Positions 1 through 8,886 of a DNA stretch of 64,000 nucleotides are shown here, piece after piece. This stretch comes from an uncultured Dialister sp. (GTDB lineage: Bacteria > Bacillota_C > Negativicutes > Veillonellales > Dialisteraceae). Position 1 is the first letter of the stretch, and each line of letters opens with the position of its first letter. Below the pieces are notes generated by a model. The model saw only the letters and a program-made list of their open reading frames with translations. It was not told where the DNA came from and did not search any database. Location: NCBI GenBank assembly GCA_900557365.1, contig UPXR01000001.1, forward strand, positions 1 through 64,000. The letters are read 5' to 3'. Position numbers and translations under genes: made by a program.

Positions 1-75
1 AACCTCGCACATCGGTTATTCGTTCGCTGTACTGTTCAGTTTTCAAAGAATCATCGCTCTTCAAGCGACTTGATT
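1..75 (-). other. 5' leader of an rRNA operon lying left of the window
   Basis: Read on the minus strand this stretch contains TTTGAAAACTGAACAG, a sequence typical of rRNA leaders and spacers in Firmicutes. It lies directly downstream of three consensus promoters that all point out of the window. The start of the rRNA gene itself is not in the window, so the identity is an inference from the leader motif and promoter strength. Confidence 0.6.
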
Positions 76-104
76 ATCTTACCACATCGCTTCGGTTTTG
101 TCAA
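76..104 (-). promoter_or_regulatory. Tandem rRNA-type promoter P3 (proximal)
   Basis: On the minus strand, -35 TTGACA (99-104), a 17-base spacer and -10 TAAGAT (76-81). It is the promoter closest to the presumed rRNA leader. Confidence 0.75.
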
Positions 105-190
105 ATGTTTTTTTGAAATCTTTTTGAAGGATTTCGGAAACATCCGATAGAATCGAGTTTTGCGGCGCCGCTGTATCAGCGACGAGTGTA

Positions 191-219
191 ATCATATCAT
201 TTTTGCTTCATTCTGTCAA
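191..219 (-). promoter_or_regulatory. Tandem rRNA-type promoter P2
   Basis: On the minus strand, -35 TTGACA (214-219), a 17-base spacer and -10 TATGAT (191-196). Same orientation as P1 and P3. Confidence 0.75.
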
Positions 220-304
220 CAGGTTTTTTGAAGTTTTTTCAAAGTTTGTCGAATCCGTTCTTCTTTGGAATCCCGGCCTGACATCCTGTTCAGATAGCAA
301 GCTT

Positions 305-333
305 ATTATAACAATCTGTATACATTCTGTCAA
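305..333 (-). promoter_or_regulatory. Tandem rRNA-type promoter P1 (distal)
   Basis: On the minus strand, a perfect -35 TTGACA (328-333), a 17-base spacer and a perfect -10 TATAAT (305-310). Three such promoters spaced about 115 bases apart are typical of stable-RNA operons. Confidence 0.75.
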
Positions 334-828
334 AGGTTCATTTTACGTCATGATTCATTTTCCCCGCTGCTGTCTTTTCGCGAATCATTGATTTTCCGTC
401 TATGGATCTCTGTTTTTTCCTCTTTTCCTCTTTTGTTTTCTTATTACTTTACTGTTTATTCCCGTTTTATTTTCGTAAACATGCACTTTTCATTCGATGC
501 TGATATTAAAAGGTACTCTTAAAATAATTTAAGACTCTTTTGTTTTGCCTTCTTTTTCTTTTTCCTGCCGGCTGCCTTCCCTGTCTTCGGATATCCCCAT
601 GCATGACTTTACCCCCTGCACTTCCCCGTTTCTCTGATTTCGTTTCCCCAATTCTTTCCTGTCGGATTCTATGGATCTCATTTCTCTTCCTGCAGGATCT
701 GCCGCACAGCCGCTCTTCTTTATTCCCGTTTATACAGATTTCAATCCCCGATCCCTGATTTGTTTCTTTAAATTCGCTTCATACGGTCTTCTGAGGCGTT
801 CCTGCCGCAGAGAAAAGGAAATAACAGG
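334..828. other. Intergenic region without recognisable gene
   Basis: Pyrimidine-rich on the plus strand, with no frame showing a credible ribosome binding site or protein-like composition. A weak AT-rich inverted repeat is near 514-535. It separates the convergence-free ends of the presumed rRNA operon promoters and the phoR terminator. I see nothing else in it. Confidence 0.5.
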
Positions 829-869
829 AAAAGCCCCCGGAAAGAGTATACTGCTCTCTCCAGGGGCTT
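829..869 (-). terminator. Terminator of the pst-pho operon
   Basis: On the minus strand a GC-rich hairpin with an AAGCCCC / GGGGCTT stem base is followed by a short T-rich tract just after the phoR stop. Confidence 0.75.
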
Positions 870-879
870 CATCAAACCG

Positions 880-2850
880 TCAGGACTTCTTATGTCCGTC
901 CTTATGATCTTCTTTATGTTCTGCCTTATCCGGTTTGTTTTCTGTTTTCTTCTTGTCTTTCTTTTCCTTCTTGTCTCTGGTCTTTTCCTTTTTCAGCTTT
1001 TTCGGCTTTCCCTGTTTCTTATCCTGGCGGGATTTGGATTCTTCATCCTGTCCCTGCTCCGGCTGTTCCAAGCATGCCGATTCCTCTTCGGCAGCTTCCT
1101 GCTGCGCTGCCCGGAAGTCTTCTGTTTCCTTAAATACATCTGCATCGGCAACCCGGGGAAGAATAACAGTAACGGTTGTTCCGCTGCCTTCTTCGCTGGC
1201 AATGAACATTTCTCCCTTATGCTTCTGTACAATGTGCTTGCAGATGGCAAGTCCCAGACCGCTTCCTCCGGTAGACTGGTTGCGGCTTTCTTCCGCACGG
1301 TAGAATCGTTCAAAGACTCTTCCCTGCTTTTCCTTCGGAATGCCGATTCCCGTATCGGAAACCGTAAGAATGACCTTATCCTCTCCCTCGGGGGCAAGCT
1401 TCACCAGAATATTGCCGCTTTCATTGTTGTACTTGATGCCGTTGTCCAGCAGGTTCAGGATCAGCTCGGACAAAAGAGCCGCATTGCCGTAAGTATAAAG
1501 AGGTTCTGCTTCTACATGGACCGTTACATTCTTTGCACTGGCCTGCGGCATGACAAGATCTGCCGCATAGCGGATCAGACTGTCCAATGCAACAGCCTTC
1601 CAGGAAATCGTGGTTTCCGTTTCTTCAATTTTGGACAGATGCATGATGGTTTCAATGAGAGACATCATGCGCTGGGATTCGTTCATGATCCGACTTCCGA
1701 AAACTCTGACATCGGCTTCGCTCTGATACATGCCGTTGGCAATCATTTCTGCATAACCGCTGATGGAGGTGAGCGGCGTTTTCAGCTCGTGAGAAACATT
1801 GGCAGAGAATTCCCGCCTCATCTTTTCCGACGCATAGCTTTCGGTCAGATCATGAAGAACGATGAGCAGCACATTCTCGCCCTCATTGATTTCCATACTT
1901 TTCATGATAACCTGGTAGGGCTTATCGGAGATCTGCATGGTATACTGGGATCTTCCGCCTTCCCGGAACGCTTTCCCGATACACCGGAGCCAATCTTCAT
2001 CATGATACATATTGGAAATACGGCGGTACCGCTTATTTTCCGCAAACCCGAACAATACCTCGATACTCTTGTTATAATCCAGGATTTCCTTATTGGCATT
2101 CAAAAGAATGATCCCGTCGGAAATGGTATCGATAACGGTACGGATGGTATGCCGATCCTCTTCTATATCCTCCAGATAGTTCTGGATATCGTTTCTCTGT
2201 TCTTCCACTTTCTGAATCAGGGGGCGAAGTTCCTTATAATCCGCCATATCCGACGGATTTTTCCCCTCCATGATCTGCTGCACCAGCTCGCCCAGCATAT
2301 GGAAAGGCCGAAGGACCTGTTCGGTCAGCCGTTCTGCTGCTGCAAGGCATCCGGCAAAAAAGACGAAAAGGAAAAGCATAATTTCCGGGAAATAATTGGA
2401 AAAGTCACGGAACAGGACTTCCCGGAATGCAGAAATCCGCAGAATCGATCCGTCCGGCACTCTTTCCGCAAAATAGGACTTGGGATAGCCTTCCGCCGAT
2501 TTATGAATATTGCTTCCCTTTCCATACTCCAGGGCATCTTTGACCTCCGGTCCCGATTTATAGTCTTCATCGGCAACTCCGTCACTGTCATAAAGGACTT
2601 CTCCCGCCGCATCAAGCCATACGATATGCACTCTTCTGCCGTGGGCTTCAAAAATCTGTGTCAGATATTCCCTGCCTCGGTCCTGTTCCTCCACAGAAAG
2701 GGCAAGCGCCATATCTCCTGTCATCCGTTCCAGGTCCTTGGAAAACTGTTCCTGCAGCCCCTGGTAATAGAGAATAATCGAAAGTATAAATGCGGCAAGT
2801 ACAGAGAATATGCCCATAATCAACAGGTTTTTATAGACTCTTGTCCTCAT
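880..2850 (-). CDS. phoR: Sensor histidine kinase PhoR/PnpS-type, with Lys-rich C-terminal tail
   Basis: Membrane sensor kinase expected to phosphorylate the response regulator encoded next to it in response to phosphate supply. Seen in the 656 residues: membrane segment at about 10-29, extracytoplasmic domain to about 150, second membrane segment at 156-172, a HAMP-like linker, a PAS domain at about 235-335, HisKA with phospho-acceptor His354 in NVSHELKTPLTS, and an HATPase domain with an N box (LDNGIKYN), DTGIGIP and GSGLGLAI. The last about 80 residues are a low-complexity, Lys/Glu/Asp-rich tail that PhoR proteins usually lack. The start has AAGGAGG upstream; it lies 11 bases after phoP. 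The pst context supports the phosphate assignment. Confidence 0.9.
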   Translation of the reverse strand: MRTRVYKNLLIMGIFSVLAAFILSIILYYQGLQEQFSKDLERMTGDMALALSVEEQDRGREYLTQIFEAHGRRVHIVWLDAAGEVLYDSDGVADEDYKSGPEVKDALEYGKGSNIHKSAEGYPKSYFAERVPDGSILRISAFREVLFRDFSNYFPEIMLFLFVFFAGCLAAAERLTEQVLRPFHMLGELVQQIMEGKNPSDMADYKELRPLIQKVEEQRNDIQNYLEDIEEDRHTIRTVIDTISDGIILLNANKEILDYNKSIEVLFGFAENKRYRRISNMYHDEDWLRCIGKAFREGGRSQYTMQISDKPYQVIMKSMEINEGENVLLIVLHDLTESYASEKMRREFSANVSHELKTPLTSISGYAEMIANGMYQSEADVRVFGSRIMNESQRMMSLIETIMHLSKIEETETTISWKAVALDSLIRYAADLVMPQASAKNVTVHVEAEPLYTYGNAALLSELILNLLDNGIKYNNESGNILVKLAPEGEDKVILTVSDTGIGIPKEKQGRVFERFYRAEESRNQSTGGSGLGLAICKHIVQKHKGEMFIASEEGSGTTVTVILPRVADADVFKETEDFRAAQQEAAEEESACLEQPEQGQDEESKSRQDKKQGKPKKLKKEKTRDKKEKKDKKKTENKPDKAEHKEDHKDGHKKS

Positions 2851-2861
2851 GAGGTCCTCCT

Positions 2862-3545
2862 TCAGTCTTTATCTAAAAGGCGGTAGCCCACCCCCCTTAC
2901 AGTATGAATAGCAGCTCCGTCTTTTCCTAATTTCTGCCGCAGGCTCATGATATGCATATCGACAGTACGGCTTTCGATACCGAAGGGTGAATCCCAGACC
3001 GCCTGCATAATCTGGTTTCGGGATAAAACGATTCCTTTATTTAACAACAAATAGCAGAGAAGGTCAAATTCTTTTAATGTAAGCTGAATTTCCTTCCCGT
3101 CCACCGTCACGCGGTGAGCATCCCGGTCTATCTTTACGGCGCCGAAGGATTCTTCCTTGACTTTTTCCTTTCCTTTCTGGCTCCGGCGCAGAACCGAGCG
3201 AATCCGGGAAATCAATTCCAGAATGCCGAAGGGTTTCTTTACATAGTCGTCAGCGCCCATATCCAGGCCCTTCACGATATCATATTCGCCGGTCTTGGCA
3301 GTCATGAACACAACGGGGATGCTGTTCCACAGAGGAGAATCTTTCAGTCTTTTCAGAATGGCAAGGCCGTCTTCTCCGGGGAGCATAATATCGAGCAAAA
3401 TCAAATCCGGTACATCCTTTTCCAGCGATTTCCAGAAAGGCTCCGACTTTTCGAATCCTTTCGCCTGGTATCCCTGACTGCGCAGGGCATAGCTCACCAG
3501 TTCCCTGATTCCGTCGTCATCTTCTACACAATAAATAAGGGGCAT
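2862..3545 (-). CDS. phoP: Phosphate response regulator PhoP/PhoB family
   Basis: OmpR-type regulator of 227 residues. The receiver domain (1-120) has the acidic pair near residues 9-11, phospho-acceptor Asp52 in LLDIMLPGEDG, and the conserved Lys in YVKKPF. The winged-helix DNA-binding domain (about 130-225) ends in the typical VRGVGYRL. Expected to bind Pho boxes upstream of pstS and other phosphate genes once phosphorylated by the downstream kinase. The start has AGGAGG upstream. It is separated from pstB by 120 bases holding a strong hairpin, so its level may differ from that of the transporter genes. Whether it is closer to PhoP of Bacillus or PhoB of Proteobacteria cannot be told by eye. 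Confidence 0.9.
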   Translation of the reverse strand: MPLIYCVEDDDGIRELVSYALRSQGYQAKGFEKSEPFWKSLEKDVPDLILLDIMLPGEDGLAILKRLKDSPLWNSIPVVFMTAKTGEYDIVKGLDMGADDYVKKPFGILELISRIRSVLRRSQKGKEKVKEESFGAVKIDRDAHRVTVDGKEIQLTLKEFDLLCYLLLNKGIVLSRNQIMQAVWDSPFGIESRTVDMHIMSLRQKLGKDGAAIHTVRGVGYRLLDKD

Positions 3546-3572
3546 AGAAACCTCCTGATAAAAAACTACTAA

Positions 3573-3604
3573 AACCGGCCGCTTTTCAAGAAAACGACCG
3601 GCTT
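3573..3604 (-). terminator. Hairpin between pstB and phoP
   Basis: On the minus strand CCGGTCGTTTTC pairs with GAAAAGCGGCCGG (one bulge), followed by TTTTAGTAGTTTTTT. It could be a partial terminator or an RNA-stability element that lowers phoPR expression relative to pstSCAB. Its position inside an otherwise collinear operon is seen directly; the role is inferred. Confidence 0.6.
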
Positions 3605-3665
3605 CCAGATTAGCTATTCTATTTTACCACAAGATAAAGAAGTCAAAATAAACAAATTCATGGCA

Positions 3666-4481
3666 TCAGCCGAAATTGCCGGATACATAGCGCATGGTTT
3701 TTTCCTTCTGCGGATTTTCAAAAATCTGCTCAGTTTCTCCGTATTCCACCATTTCTCCCAGATAGAAGAAAGCGGTCTTATCGGCAATACGTTTTGCCTG
3801 CTGCATGTTATGGGTAACCATGATCACTGTATAGGATTCTTTCAGCTTCAGGGCCAGGTCTTCAATGTGAGCCGTGGAGATCGGATCCAGGGCAGAGGTT
3901 GCTTCGTCCATGAGCAGAACTTCCGGCTGTACTGCAAGGGCTCTGGCAATGCAGAGTCTCTGCTGCTGGCCGCCGGAGAGTCCCAGAGCGGATTTGCGGA
4001 GGCGATCCTTGACTTCATCCCAGATAGCTGCTTCCTTCAGGCTTTTTTCCACAATTTCATCCAGTTCTGCTTTCTTGGTGATGCCTTTCAGACGGGGGCC
4101 GTAAGCAATGTTGTCATAAATGCTCTTCGGGAACGGGTTCGGCTGCTGGAATACCATGCCTACATGGCGGCGGAGAACGATCGGATCGACTGCATTGTAT
4201 GCGTCAACACCGTCCAGAAGGATTTCCCCTTCTACCCGGCATCCGGGAATCAGATCATTCATACGGTTCAGCGTACGGAGGAACGTGGACTTGCCGCAGC
4301 CGGAAGGTCCGATCAGTGCGGTAATCTTATTTTTTTCAATTCGAAGATCGATATTCTTCAGTGCCTGGAAGCTGCCGTAGTAAAGGTTTACCTTCCGGCA
4401 GTCAAAGCTGATATCGGAATATACGGAAATAGCGGATGCTCCAAGCGGTGCAGTAAGTGCTGCAGACTGGTTTTCTGTCAT
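3666..4481 (-). CDS. pstB: Phosphate ABC transporter ATP-binding protein PstB
   Basis: ATPase subunit that powers phosphate import through PstC/PstA. The 271 residues carry a Walker A motif [10 protein letters not shown]-loop FQQPNPF, signature LSGGQQQR, Walker B VLLMDEAT and an H-loop VTHNMQQA. The stretch after the Q-loop ([11 protein letters not shown]) is characteristic of PstB. The start has AAGGAG and overlaps the pstA stop by four bases, suggesting coupled translation. No phoU follows it, although phoU often does in other genomes. Confidence 0.97.
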   Translation of the reverse strand: MTENQSAALTAPLGASAISVYSDISFDCRKVNLYYGSFQALKNIDLRIEKNKITALIGPSGCGKSTFLRTLNRMNDLIPGCRVEGEILLDGVDAYNAVDPIVLRRHVGMVFQQPNPFPKSIYDNIAYGPRLKGITKKAELDEIVEKSLKEAAIWDEVKDRLRKSALGLSGGQQQRLCIARALAVQPEVLLMDEATSALDPISTAHIEDLALKLKESYTVIMVTHNMQQAKRIADKTAFFYLGEMVEYGETEQIFENPQKEKTMRYVSGNFG

Positions 4482-5413
4482 GATTGTTCTCCTTCTGTTT
4501 TCTTAGATAAATAAGCACTGATCAGGCGGGCGCCGATGCTGAATACAAGAACCATCAGCATAAGGATGGCCGATGCAGCAGCAGCTACGTCAGCAGCAGA
4601 GGCACCCACACCTTCTGTACGGGCTGCCCATACTGCCAGGGACAGGGTTTCGCCCGGACGGAATGGGTTCAGAGGGCATGTAGGAGAAGTAATATCCCAT
4701 ACCTGCCAGTTAATATCGGTACTCATGCCGGCGGTATACAGCAGGGCTGCTGCTTCGCCGAAGGCTCTGCCTGCCGCAAGAATAATCCCTGTAACGATAG
4801 GACGGATGCATGCCGGCAGCATAACTTTGACAATCGTTTCAAATCGGGTTGCGCCCAAAGCCAGGCTTCCTTCCTTGTAGCCTTTGGGCAGAACCTTCAT
4901 TGCTTCATAGGTCGTGGAAGTCAGGAGCGGAAGAGAAAGAATGGATACGGCCAGCGCACCGGCAAACAGGTTCCACTGTTCTCCTGCCATGATGATGAAA
5001 ACGAGGTAGCCGAACAAACCGATAACGATAGACGGAAGAGAAGACAGTGTTTCGATAGCCATGCGGAGCATCTGTGTCATTCTGCCTTCCGTGGTATATT
5101 CCGCCATGTAAACACCGGCCATAATACCGATCGGGGAAGAAATCAAAATGGATAATATAACCAGGTATACCGTATTGAAGAACTGATTGCCGATGCCGGT
5201 CTCACTGAAGGAGAAGATTTCCGGCTTGAAGGCCTTCACACCGCCCCATACTACATAGAGAGTAAAGGCAATCAATAAAAGGACGAATGCAGCGCTGATT
5301 CCGTAAAATGCAGCGGTGGCAATCTTATCTGCAGTTCTGGCCTGTGTCAGGCCTCTTTCCTCCCCGGAAAAGATTCCCAGGTCCTTTTTCTGCAGTACAT
5401 TTTCACGGGTCAT
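4478..5413 (-). CDS. pstA: Phosphate ABC transporter permease PstA
   Basis: Inner-membrane permease of the Pst system, 311 residues with about six membrane segments and the inner-membrane transport-system signature [20 protein letters not shown]. It pairs with PstC to form the channel and binds PstB through the EAA-like loop. The start has AAGAGG upstream and overlaps the pstC stop by four bases; the pstB start overlaps its own stop, as is usual in tightly coupled transporter operons. Confidence 0.95.
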   Translation of the reverse strand: MTRENVLQKKDLGIFSGEERGLTQARTADKIATAAFYGISAAFVLLLIAFTLYVVWGGVKAFKPEIFSFSETGIGNQFFNTVYLVILSILISSPIGIMAGVYMAEYTTEGRMTQMLRMAIETLSSLPSIVIGLFGYLVFIIMAGEQWNLFAGALAVSILSLPLLTSTTYEAMKVLPKGYKEGSLALGATRFETIVKVMLPACIRPIVTGIILAAGRAFGEAAALLYTAGMSTDINWQVWDITSPTCPLNPFRPGETLSLAVWAARTEGVGASAADVAAAASAILMLMVLVFSIGARLISAYLSKKTEGEQS

Positions 5414-6315
5414 GCTGTAACCTCTTTTCGGGCAGATACTTTATGAATCAAAAGAATGAAGATGAAAGAAATGATGAAGAGCAGGAGTGCCATGGTCCAC
5501 AAAGCAGCATTGAATTCGCCGCCGTCCATTGCGCCGCCCATATCGGAAGCGATTGCTGCGGTCAGGTTGCTGGTCGGAGCAAGCAGGCTGTCCGGAAAGG
5601 CCTTCATCTTGCCGATAACCATGGAAACGGCAAGAGCTTCGCCAAAAGCACGGGTCAGTCCCAGGATGACTGCGGTGAGAATGCCGGAAAGAGCCGCCGG
5701 AATGAGCACCTGATAAATCATCTGCCACCGGGTTGCTCCCAGTCCGTAAGCACCTTCCACATACTTTTTGTTGACGCTCCGCAGGGAGTCGGCAGATACA
5801 GAGGTAATGGTCGGATAAATCATAACGGCCAGAACGATGGCTGCCGCCAGGACCGACTGTCCATGAGGCAGATCAAATATTTTCTGCAGAAGCGGAACCA
5901 GAACTGTCAGGCCGACCCAGCCGTATACAACAGAAGGAATTCCTACGAAAATTTCAACCGCCGGACGGATGATCTTTTCTCCCAGGCGGGGGGAAATCTG
6001 TGTCATGAAAACAGCTGTGCAAATCGAAAACGGAAGAGCAATCAGAAGAGAAAGCCCGCAGGTCAGAATAGAGCCCCAGATAAATACAGCCGCTCCAACC
6101 TTTCCGCCGCCTGCTTCCGTATCGGAAGGCTTCCATTCCGGAGAGAAAAGAAATTCCGATACCGAATGTCCAAAATCCGTAAATGTTCCGATTCCCTTTG
6201 CCAGGAGGAAGCATCCCATCCCTATCACCAGGATGATCAGGAAAAGAGCGCATGCTGCGGAAATCCCTCTTCCCAAATACTCCCTTCGAAAGAGAGGAAT
6301 ATGTTTGTTGTCCAT
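5410..6315 (-). CDS. pstC: Phosphate ABC transporter permease PstC
   Basis: Second permease of the Pst importer, 301 residues from the start chosen here, with six predicted membrane segments and the loop signature GAYGLGATRWQMIYQVLIP. The frame is open upstream to 6453, but AAGGAG lies just before the ATG at 6315 and the following residues (MDNKHIPLF) look like a normal permease N-terminus, so the shorter form is preferred. It lies about 145 bases downstream of pstS, a gap with no clear terminator. Confidence 0.95.
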   Translation of the reverse strand: MDNKHIPLFRREYLGRGISAACALFLIILVIGMGCFLLAKGIGTFTDFGHSVSEFLFSPEWKPSDTEAGGGKVGAAVFIWGSILTCGLSLLIALPFSICTAVFMTQISPRLGEKIIRPAVEIFVGIPSVVYGWVGLTVLVPLLQKIFDLPHGQSVLAAAIVLAVMIYPTITSVSADSLRSVNKKYVEGAYGLGATRWQMIYQVLIPAALSGILTAVILGLTRAFGEALAVSMVIGKMKAFPDSLLAPTSNLTAAIASDMGGAMDGGEFNAALWTMALLLFIISFIFILLIHKVSARKEVTA

Positions 6316-6461
6316 GAATAACTCCTTACGCCTGAAAATAATTAACTGTTCTGTCACAAACCGACAGATTGATCCCACTGTTTCTGATTTCTTCTGCGAG
6401 AAAAGGGCAGGGAAGGCCAACTCCCCCCTGCTCTTTTCCCCTGCTGAATTCATCGAATGAA

Positions 6462-7337
6462 TTATTTCTTCATCTTTGCGGCAATGCCGTAGCCCTGTTT
6501 TTCGATTTCCTTGCCGTAGTTGTCGGAGAGGATGTAGTCAATGTATGCCTTTACAGCTCCGGTCGGTTCGCCCTTGGTATACATGTGTTCATAACCGAAT
6601 ACAGGATAGGTGCCGTTGTAGGTATTTTCGAGAGTCGGCATAACTCCGTCGATAGCGATGGTTTCCACATCCTTGTTGTTCACCAGGTAAGACAGTGCTA
6701 CATAACCGATAGCACCCTTTGTCTGGGCAACGCTCTGAATCAGTGTGCCGCTGTCGTCGGTTTCCAGGGACTTGTTGGAAGCTTCTTCCTTGCCTGCCAG
6801 TGCCAGTTCGGTGAAGAGAGCACGGGTTCCGGAAGTGGACGGACGGGTTACAAGAACGATTGGTTCATCCGGGCCGCCTACATCTTTCCAGTTGGTTACC
6901 TTTGCGGTGAATACGTCCTGGAGCTGTTCCTTGGTGAGGCTCTTAACCTGTGCTGCGATGTCCTTGTTGACAACCGGAGCAATGGTCAGAACAGCTACCT
7001 TGTGATCAACCAGTCCCTTTGCTTTATCTGCGGGGAGCTTTTCTTCAGCGGGAACATCGGAGTTGCCGATGTCTACGGAACCTTCAGCAACCTGCTTCAG
7101 ACCTGTGCCGCTGCCGCCTGCATTGAGTGTCAGAGAAACTTCAGGATGCTCGGATTTGAATTTTGCAGCTGCGTCCTTAGCCAGCGGCAGAAGAGCGGAA
7201 GAACCGGAAACGGTAACCTTACCGCTTACCTTTGCTGCACTGCTTGCTGCGCCCTTGTTACCGGAATCGCCGCAGCCGGCTGCCAGTCCTACCGTTGCTG
7301 CGCAAAGTCCCAAAGCAATCCATTTTTTAAGTCTCAT
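6462..7337 (-). CDS. pstS: Phosphate-binding lipoprotein PstS
   Basis: Solute-binding protein of the Pst importer, 291 residues. The signal peptide ends in a lipobox (LAAGC), so it should be lipid-anchored at the outer face of the cytoplasmic membrane. The mature part shows PstS family motifs: GSSALLPLAKDAA near the N-terminus, GGSGTGLKQV, the phosphate-contacting RPSTSGTRALF, and GAIGYVALSYL. First gene of the operon, with AAGGAG upstream of the start. Pho-box-like repeats lie 44-116 bases upstream, consistent with control by PhoP. Confidence 0.96.
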   Translation of the reverse strand: MRLKKWIALGLCAATVGLAAGCGDSGNKGAASSAAKVSGKVTVSGSSALLPLAKDAAAKFKSEHPEVSLTLNAGGSGTGLKQVAEGSVDIGNSDVPAEEKLPADKAKGLVDHKVAVLTIAPVVNKDIAAQVKSLTKEQLQDVFTAKVTNWKDVGGPDEPIVLVTRPSTSGTRALFTELALAGKEEASNKSLETDDSGTLIQSVAQTKGAIGYVALSYLVNNKDVETIAIDGVMPTLENTYNGTYPVFGYEHMYTKGEPTGAVKAYIDYILSDNYGKEIEKQGYGIAAKMKK

Positions 7338-7380
7338 AATGATCTCCTTCCAAATTTCACATTTGTTTTACTGTTATCAG

Positions 7381-7399
7381 TGTAAAGGCCGGGTGTAAA
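7381..7399 (-). promoter_or_regulatory. Pho-box-like repeat pair, proximal to pstS
   Basis: Two copies of TTTACA on the minus strand (TGTAAA at 7381-7386 and 7394-7399), 13 bases apart. They resemble the TT(A/T/C)ACA direct repeats bound by PhoP in Bacillus. Probably part of the pstS promoter. Confidence 0.5.
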
Positions 7400-7436
7400 A
7401 GAAAAATCCAATACAAGGTATAGCTTTTGTGGAAAT

Positions 7437-7453
7437 TGTAAAAAAAGTGTAAA
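7437..7453 (-). promoter_or_regulatory. Pho-box-like repeat pair, 11-base period
   Basis: Two TTTACA copies on the minus strand (TGTAAA at 7437-7442 and 7448-7453) exactly 11 bases apart, one helical turn, as expected for PhoP/PhoB-type binding. They lie 100-116 bases upstream of the pstS start codon. Confidence 0.55.
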
Positions 7454-7543
7454 GTCCGAAAAGTACTTTCCCGGTTCCCGTCCCTTCCGTCTGTCCGGAA
7501 AAGCCGGAATCACCGGGCCGGATCTGCCTGCCGGAAGGAGCAA

Positions 7544-7585
7544 CAAAAAACAGCCCGAATCCAAAGAATGATTCGAGCTGTTTTT
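7544..7585 (-). terminator. Terminator of the purine operon
   Basis: On the minus strand CAGCTCGAATC pairs with GATTCGGGCTG and is followed by six T, directly after purD. The stem is nearly symmetrical. Confidence 0.85.
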
Positions 7586-7594
7586 ATTTCTTCT

Positions 7595-8872
7595 TTATTT
7601 TTCTCTCAGGTGCTTCAGGCCTTTGTCTGCAATATCGTGACGGTACTGCATGCCTCTCCACTTGATTTTGGAAACGCCTTCATAGGCTTTTTCCTTTGCT
7701 TCTTCCAAAGTAGACGCTACAGCAACCACATTCAGCACGCGGCCGCCGTTGACGGTAAACTGTCCGTTTACCTTCTTGGTCCCTGCATGGAAAATATGGC
7801 AGCCTGTCGCTTCCGCTTCTTCCAGGCCGGTAATCACTTCCCCGGAGGAATGGGAACCCGGATAGCCTTTCGAAGCAAGGACTACATCCACGCAGGCGCC
7901 TTCCTTCCACTTCACCATGTCTTTCCGAAGTGTTCCCTTTGCGCAGGCCAGCATGACCTGTGCAAGGTCTCCGTCAAAGAGGGGCAGAACGGCTTCCGTC
8001 TCCGGATCTCCGAAGCGGCAGTTGAATTCCACCACTTTCGGACCGTTCTTGGTAATCATCAGTCCTGCATAAAGGCATCCCTTGAAGGGGTATCCTTCCT
8101 GCTTCATAGCCGCCACAATCGGACGGAGAATGCGCAGATCCACCTGAGTGCGGATGTCATCTGTCATGACCGGCGCAGGCGCATATGCCCCCATGCCGCC
8201 TGTATTCGGACCCCGGTCTCCCTCGAAGATTCTCTTATGATCCTGGGAGGAGATCATGGGAACCACAGTGGTGCCGTCGCAGAAGCAGAGCATGCTCGCT
8301 TCTTCCCCTTCCATATATTCTTCGATGACCACAGAGCTTCCGGCGCTGCCGAAGGAGTGTCCTTCCAGCATATCCTTCACAGTCTCAACGGCCTGTTCTT
8401 CGTTCATGGCAATGATAACACCCTTGCCGGCAGCCAGTCCGTCTGCCTTGATGACAATCGGATAGGTATTATTCTGCTTCAGATATTCCACGGCCTTTTC
8501 TTCATCCGTAAAGATTTCATAAGCTGCGGTGGGAATCCCGTATTTCTTCATGAGCTTCTTGGCAAATCCCTTGGAGCCTTCGATACGGGCTGCTGCAGCG
8601 GAAGGGCCGAAGAATGCCAGTCCCTGCTTTTCGAATTCATCGGCAAGGCCTTCTGTCAGAACCGTTTCCGGACCGGCCACGGTCAGACCGATATCCATCA
8701 GCCGTGCAAAATCGATGATATCTTCATTTCCCTTCACGGGAACAATGTCTGCTACATCTTTCATCCCGTCATTTCCGGGAATAGCATAAACCTGTTCTAC
8801 CGAAGGGCTGCGGGAAAGAGCCCATGCCAGAGCATGTTCTCTGCCGCCGCTTCCGATGACTAATACTTTCAT
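7595..8872 (-). CDS. purD: Phosphoribosylamine--glycine ligase PurD
   Basis: Second step of IMP synthesis: joins glycine to phosphoribosylamine using ATP to give GAR. The 425 residues begin with VLVIGSGGREHALAW and show the ATP-grasp fold with IKADGLAAGKGV, the purD signature FGDPETEA and PNTGGMGAYAP; length is as usual for the family. Last gene of the purine operon, 14 bases after purH, with AGAGGA upstream of its start and a terminator right after the stop. Confidence 0.97.
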   Translation of the reverse strand: MKVLVIGSGGREHALAWALSRSPSVEQVYAIPGNDGMKDVADIVPVKGNEDIIDFARLMDIGLTVAGPETVLTEGLADEFEKQGLAFFGPSAAAARIEGSKGFAKKLMKKYGIPTAAYEIFTDEEKAVEYLKQNNTYPIVIKADGLAAGKGVIIAMNEEQAVETVKDMLEGHSFGSAGSSVVIEEYMEGEEASMLCFCDGTTVVPMISSQDHKRIFEGDRGPNTGGMGAYAPAPVMTDDIRTQVDLRILRPIVAAMKQEGYPFKGCLYAGLMITKNGPKVVEFNCRFGDPETEAVLPLFDGDLAQVMLACAKGTLRKDMVKWKEGACVDVVLASKGYPGSHSSGEVITGLEEAEATGCHIFHAGTKKVNGQFTVNGGRVLNVVAVASTLEEAKEKAYEGVSKIKWRGMQYRHDIADKGLKHLREK

Positions 8873-8886
8873 GGGTATATCCTCTC

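Noticed and set aside
892..2886. A 664-codon open frame on the plus strand opposite phoR
   Set aside because: It is the antisense of a clear histidine kinase gene, has no ribosome binding site and a composition rich in Phe/Leu/Cys typical of shadow frames.
7334..7564. A 76-codon frame upstream of pstS
   Set aside because: It runs through the Pho-box repeats and the pstS promoter region and has no ribosome binding site.
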